From: COE1 sp963596435
GTDB lineage: Bacteria > Bacillota > Clostridia > Lachnospirales > Lachnospiraceae
Direction of reading: 5' to 3'
Length of the DNA: 64,000 nt
Assembly: GCA_963596435.1 (NCBI GenBank)
Contig: CAVBMG010000001.1
Coordinates: 107,544 to 171,543 of the forward strand
The stretch's first letter is position 1. Every line of letters starts with the position of its first letter. The position numbers were made by a program, and so were the translations under genes. Shown here in pieces: positions 61,212 to 64,000 of the stretch. Under the pieces are notes generated by a model. It ran no database searches and was not told where the DNA came from. It saw nothing but the letters and a program-made list of their open reading frames with translations.

Positions 61212-63905
61212 TCATTGTCCACCTGCGGCAGCAGCGGCTGCCTGCTGGGCTTGTTGAGCCTGCATAAGAAGCAGTTGCTGACGTTGTTCTTCGATGACTT
61301 CCTGTGCATTAGGAGCAGCGAAGAAAGCGCTGTTATGAGGACACATCTGTGTAGGGTCAGTTGTTTCAGTAACAGTTGTGCCATCATCTACAGGGAGACC
61401 ATTCTCATCCAATGTAGGGATGGAAGTGCTCTGTCCGCCATTTGCAATGCCGCTGTCCTGTAGACGATCAGGAATACGTTCTACAATAGAGGATTGCTTG
61501 AAAGGACACTCTTCTGAAGCTGTCAGACCTGTGTAAGCACAGATATTGGAAGAATAGTGTACATCACAAGTTTCAGTAGGAACAGTTCCCTCAGCGAAAT
61601 ACTCTGTTACAACATATCCATCACATACACCGGCAATAGGCAGTCTTCCTGATTTGGAGCATACCTGAGCAGTGACGATACCACTTGCCATAGGGAATGT
61701 CTTTTCCGGCAGATTCTCATGGATTCGTGACATAACTGCACGCCAGAGTGTCTTGGAGAGATTTCTCTCTGCTGAAGAGGAAAGGCTTACATTGTTATCA
61801 TAACCTGTCCATGTAGTAGCAGTGTAGTATGGAGTAAAACCGGAGAACCATACGTCTTTATTATCGGAAGTAGTACCGGTCTTACCAGCGATTGCCATTC
61901 CACCAAAATTAACAGAACCACCTGTACCGGAAGTTACAACATCCTGCATGGCACTGGTTAAGAGCCATGCGGTAGTTTCCTTGATGACAGGAGTCTCGGA
62001 TGGTGAAGTGTTGTCAATCAGCACGTTGCCATCATGATCTACGATCTTGGTATAAAGCTTTGGCTTAATGTATACACCTTTATTGGCAATGGCTGCATAG
62101 GCAGCGTTTAATTCCAGATTGGTAACACCATCTGTAATACCACCAAGTGCAAGTGGCTGACCGATATCAGATACTACAGTGCCATCAGCTTCCACACGTC
62201 TGTCAACCAGAGTAGTGAAGCCAAAGTTCAGCAGGTAATCAAAACCTAACTGAGGGGTAATCTGCGTCAGAGTCTTAACAGCAACGATGTTAGCGGACTG
62301 TGCAATACCATAACGCAGTGAGAGAAGTCCGCGGTAGCCATCTTTCCACCAGTTGGATACCGGTCTGCCGCTGGCATAATTATAAGGTGCATCATTCTGT
62401 ACATCTGCCAGTGTAAGACCTGCGCTGTCAAGAGCAGGAGCATACGTAGATACTACTTTAAAAGTAGAACCCGGCTGTCTGGTAGTAGTGTAAGCTCGGT
62501 TCAGTGTACGGCTTGCTTCCTTCTGACCACGACCACCTACCATGGCAACGATATAACCGGTAGCCTGATCTTCTATTGTAATAGAAACCTGAGGCTGGGG
62601 AGTCAGAGTAATCTTCTCACCTTCTACGGTGTCACCATCAGACATCACAGCTGCCTTGTAAGCATCAATAGCAGCCTGTGCATCCTCTTTGGACGGGTAG
62701 AGCATGTTGAAAGAGGAGTTTGACTGTTTGTAGTAGGATTTAAACATTTCACTACTGTAGTTTTCTTTTTCACCATTTGCCTTTTTCACGGTAAGGGCAT
62801 AGTTAAGATACCATTTCGTGTCAGCAGGATAGTTCTCTTCATTGCCGAATACATCATCACAGATAGCCTGAATATCAGGATCCTGTGTGGTGTAGATACT
62901 TAAACCACCACTGTATAAGAGATTATAGGCCTGTGTTTCGTTATAGCCTTTTACTTCCATAAGGTCTTCCAGAACCTGTTCTGTCAGTGCATCTACAAAG
63001 TATGTAAAGACTGATTTATCTTCTACTTCTTCATTGACAGTAGCGATACGGCTGTAAACATCATCTGCCATAGCTTCGTCGTATTCTGCCTGAGAGATCA
63101 TACCCTGTTCTTTCATATTATTAAGTACTTTCTCACGTCGCTCAGCATTATTGTCAGGATGTGAGATAGGGTTGTACTTGGAAGGATTCTGTGTGATACC
63201 GGCAATAACAGCACATTCAGATAATGTAAGCTGATAGGTAGGCTTATTGAAATAACGCTGTGCAGCAGCCTTAACACCCAGAGTATTCTGCCCCAGGTTG
63301 ATGGAATTCATGTAACATTCCAGAATCTGATCCTTGTCCCATACTTTCTCAAGTTCAAGTGCAAGATACTGTTCCTGAATCTTACGTTTGATACTCTGCA
63401 TGGTACTTTCATCTGTCCATCCATCGAACACGTTATTCTTCAGCAACTGCTGGGTAATGGTAGATGCACCCTGTGAAAGTCTCCGGTCTTTTATGACCTG
63501 GAAGCCTGCACGGATAATACCTTTGATATCAATACCATTGTGTTGATAGAAACGTTCATCTTCGATGGCTACAAATGCATTAGCCAGATTCTTTGGAATT
63601 TTATCCATAGATTCCCAGCTTCTGTTAGAGTCAGCGGCTACCAGTTTGGTAGATTCATTGCCCTGTGCATCGTAGACAACGGTTGCATATCCCTGGGGGA
63701 TGATTCCCACATTGGAGATAGAAGGTGCCGAGTACAGAATACCCTTAAAAGCACCAATGCCCAGACATGCGCCGATTATACAAAATGCAAGTAATGCAAT
63801 TAGAATCAGTTTCAAAGCAGCAACACAACACATCTTTTTTAGCTTTACTGATTTTGAAGTCAGGGATTTTTGAATCTTAGTGATTCCCTTTTTCCCATAA
63901 TTCAT
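61212..63905 (-). CDS. Class A penicillin-binding protein (PBP1A/1B type)
   Basis: 897 aa. A short cytoplasmic tail and one membrane helix (about 30-52) precede a GT51 glycosyltransferase domain (AIEDERFYQHNGIDIKGI, QGASTITQQLLKNNV) and a transpeptidase domain with the catalytic Ser480 in PGSTFK, the SxN motif SAN and KTGTT. It polymerises and cross-links peptidoglycan. The C-terminal ~150 residues hold several Cys and a low-complexity Ala/Gln tail (QQAQQAAAAAAGGQ), a common appendage in Lachnospiraceae. GGAGGTGA precedes the ATG on the minus strand. Confidence 0.95.
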   Translation of the reverse strand: MNYGKKGITKIQKSLTSKSVKLKKMCCVAALKLILIALLAFCIIGACLGIGAFKGILYSAPSISNVGIIPQGYATVVYDAQGNESTKLVAADSNRSWESMDKIPKNLANAFVAIEDERFYQHNGIDIKGIIRAGFQVIKDRRLSQGASTITQQLLKNNVFDGWTDESTMQSIKRKIQEQYLALELEKVWDKDQILECYMNSINLGQNTLGVKAAAQRYFNKPTYQLTLSECAVIAGITQNPSKYNPISHPDNNAERREKVLNNMKEQGMISQAEYDEAMADDVYSRIATVNEEVEDKSVFTYFVDALTEQVLEDLMEVKGYNETQAYNLLYSGGLSIYTTQDPDIQAICDDVFGNEENYPADTKWYLNYALTVKKANGEKENYSSEMFKSYYKQSNSSFNMLYPSKEDAQAAIDAYKAAVMSDGDTVEGEKITLTPQPQVSITIEDQATGYIVAMVGGRGQKEASRTLNRAYTTTRQPGSTFKVVSTYAPALDSAGLTLADVQNDAPYNYASGRPVSNWWKDGYRGLLSLRYGIAQSANIVAVKTLTQITPQLGFDYLLNFGFTTLVDRRVEADGTVVSDIGQPLALGGITDGVTNLELNAAYAAIANKGVYIKPKLYTKIVDHDGNVLIDNTSPSETPVIKETTAWLLTSAMQDVVTSGTGGSVNFGGMAIAGKTGTTSDNKDVWFSGFTPYYTATTWTGYDNNVSLSSSAERNLSKTLWRAVMSRIHENLPEKTFPMASGIVTAQVCSKSGRLPIAGVCDGYVVTEYFAEGTVPTETCDVHYSSNICAYTGLTASEECPFKQSSIVERIPDRLQDSGIANGGQSTSIPTLDENGLPVDDGTTVTETTDPTQMCPHNSAFFAAPNAQEVIEEQRQQLLLMQAQQAQQAAAAAAGGQ

Positions 63906-63955
63906 AGTGTCACCTCCGCGTATGTAAAACTAGTCAATATATAACCATTCTATTT

Positions 63956-63961
63956 ATTATA
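63956..63961 (-). promoter_or_regulatory. Possible -10 box of the penicillin-binding protein gene
   Basis: A perfect TATAAT on the minus strand, about 50 bases before the start codon; the -35 region (TTTATT at 17 bases) is weak. Confidence 0.4.
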
Positions 63962-63970
63962 GCAAATTAC

Positions 63971-63993
63971 AAAGCCTAAATAAAGGCTTTTTT
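63971..63993. terminator. Terminator-like hairpin at the window edge
   Basis: AAAGCCT and AGGCTTT form a 7-bp stem with a six-base loop followed by TTT on the plus strand; minus-strand T content is weaker. It may end a minus-strand gene beyond the window, acting in both directions. Confidence 0.55.
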
Positions 63994-64000
63994 GCATCAG

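Overview
The window looks like a chromosome segment of an anaerobic, low-to-moderate GC Firmicute, most likely a gut-type Lachnospiraceae/Clostridia. The pointers are strong AGGAGG ribosome binding sites, A/T-rich intergenic DNA, CcpA-type cre operators, a FliY/CheC-type phosphatase, a MobA-MobB fusion and a clostridial formate dehydrogenase operon. The family-level placement is inference; no rRNA or marker gene is present.

Region 1 (1-42634) is dominated by one very long plus-strand gene run that encodes a contractile injection system (CIS) of the Afp/PVC (eCIS-like) lineage, preceded by a divergent minus-strand kinase-like gene. The structural core (12243-32548) contains a PAAR-like tip, sheath, tube, tail assembly chaperone with a small downstream partner, a second tube-like protein, a long coiled-coil protein (possible tape measure), two CIS_tube/Afp7-type proteins, gpD/gp27-like hub, gp5-like spike, gp25, two baseplate-J-type proteins, a P2-gpI-like protein, a Pvc16-like cap and an Afp15-like AAA ATPase. 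No capsid, portal, terminase, integrase, holin, endolysin or obvious tail fibre is present, so it is neither a prophage nor a classical released tailocin.

The core is bracketed by two unusual modules. Upstream (1033-12243) lie an eCIS-associated protein and five apparently membrane-bound or exported proteins: a pseudokinase-like single-pass protein, a large HAMP/cyclase-like/TPR receptor, a MORN-repeat protein, a TolC-like exported coiled-coil protein and a membrane-anchored giant coiled-coil protein. I infer an envelope-docking and sensing platform. Downstream (32565-42634) lie a candidate cargo locus (an acidic-tailed protein and a 1269-aa repeat protein that may be one gene split by a frameshift), a YbjN/CesT-like putative chaperone, a DUF2156 protein, a MATE transporter fused to an HATPase domain, a SpoIIE-type phosphatase and an RsbW-like kinase. 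With the STAS protein inside the structural operon, these form a potential partner-switching circuit. A canonical-looking -1 programmed frameshift signal (A AAT TTT heptamer, 6-nt spacer, stem-loop) joins the tail assembly chaperone to the next small reading frame.

Region 2 (42657-52052) is a molybdenum cofactor and molybdate uptake operon: moeA, mobAB fusion, a molybdopterin-binding protein, moaC, modA, modB, modC, moaA, a MOSC-MogA fusion and fdhD. Region 3 (52066-56726) is formate dehydrogenase: a NuoF-like/GltD-like flavoprotein and a Cys-type FdhF catalytic subunit, closed by a strong terminator. Both regions start with a recognisable promoter and a consensus cre site at or just downstream of the predicted start of transcription, so the cofactor, metal and enzyme genes are probably co-controlled by CcpA.

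Region 4 (56762-64000) is ordinary housekeeping: a small HTH regulator behind a consensus promoter, a CheC/FliY-like phosphatase, a YihY/BrkB membrane protein, a small Cys-containing protein, a minus-strand SH3-domain protein, a diguanylate cyclase, tRNA-Thr(GGU), and a minus-strand class A penicillin-binding protein. No stretch longer than 300 bases lacks a gene, and no CRISPR array, insertion sequence or rRNA was seen.
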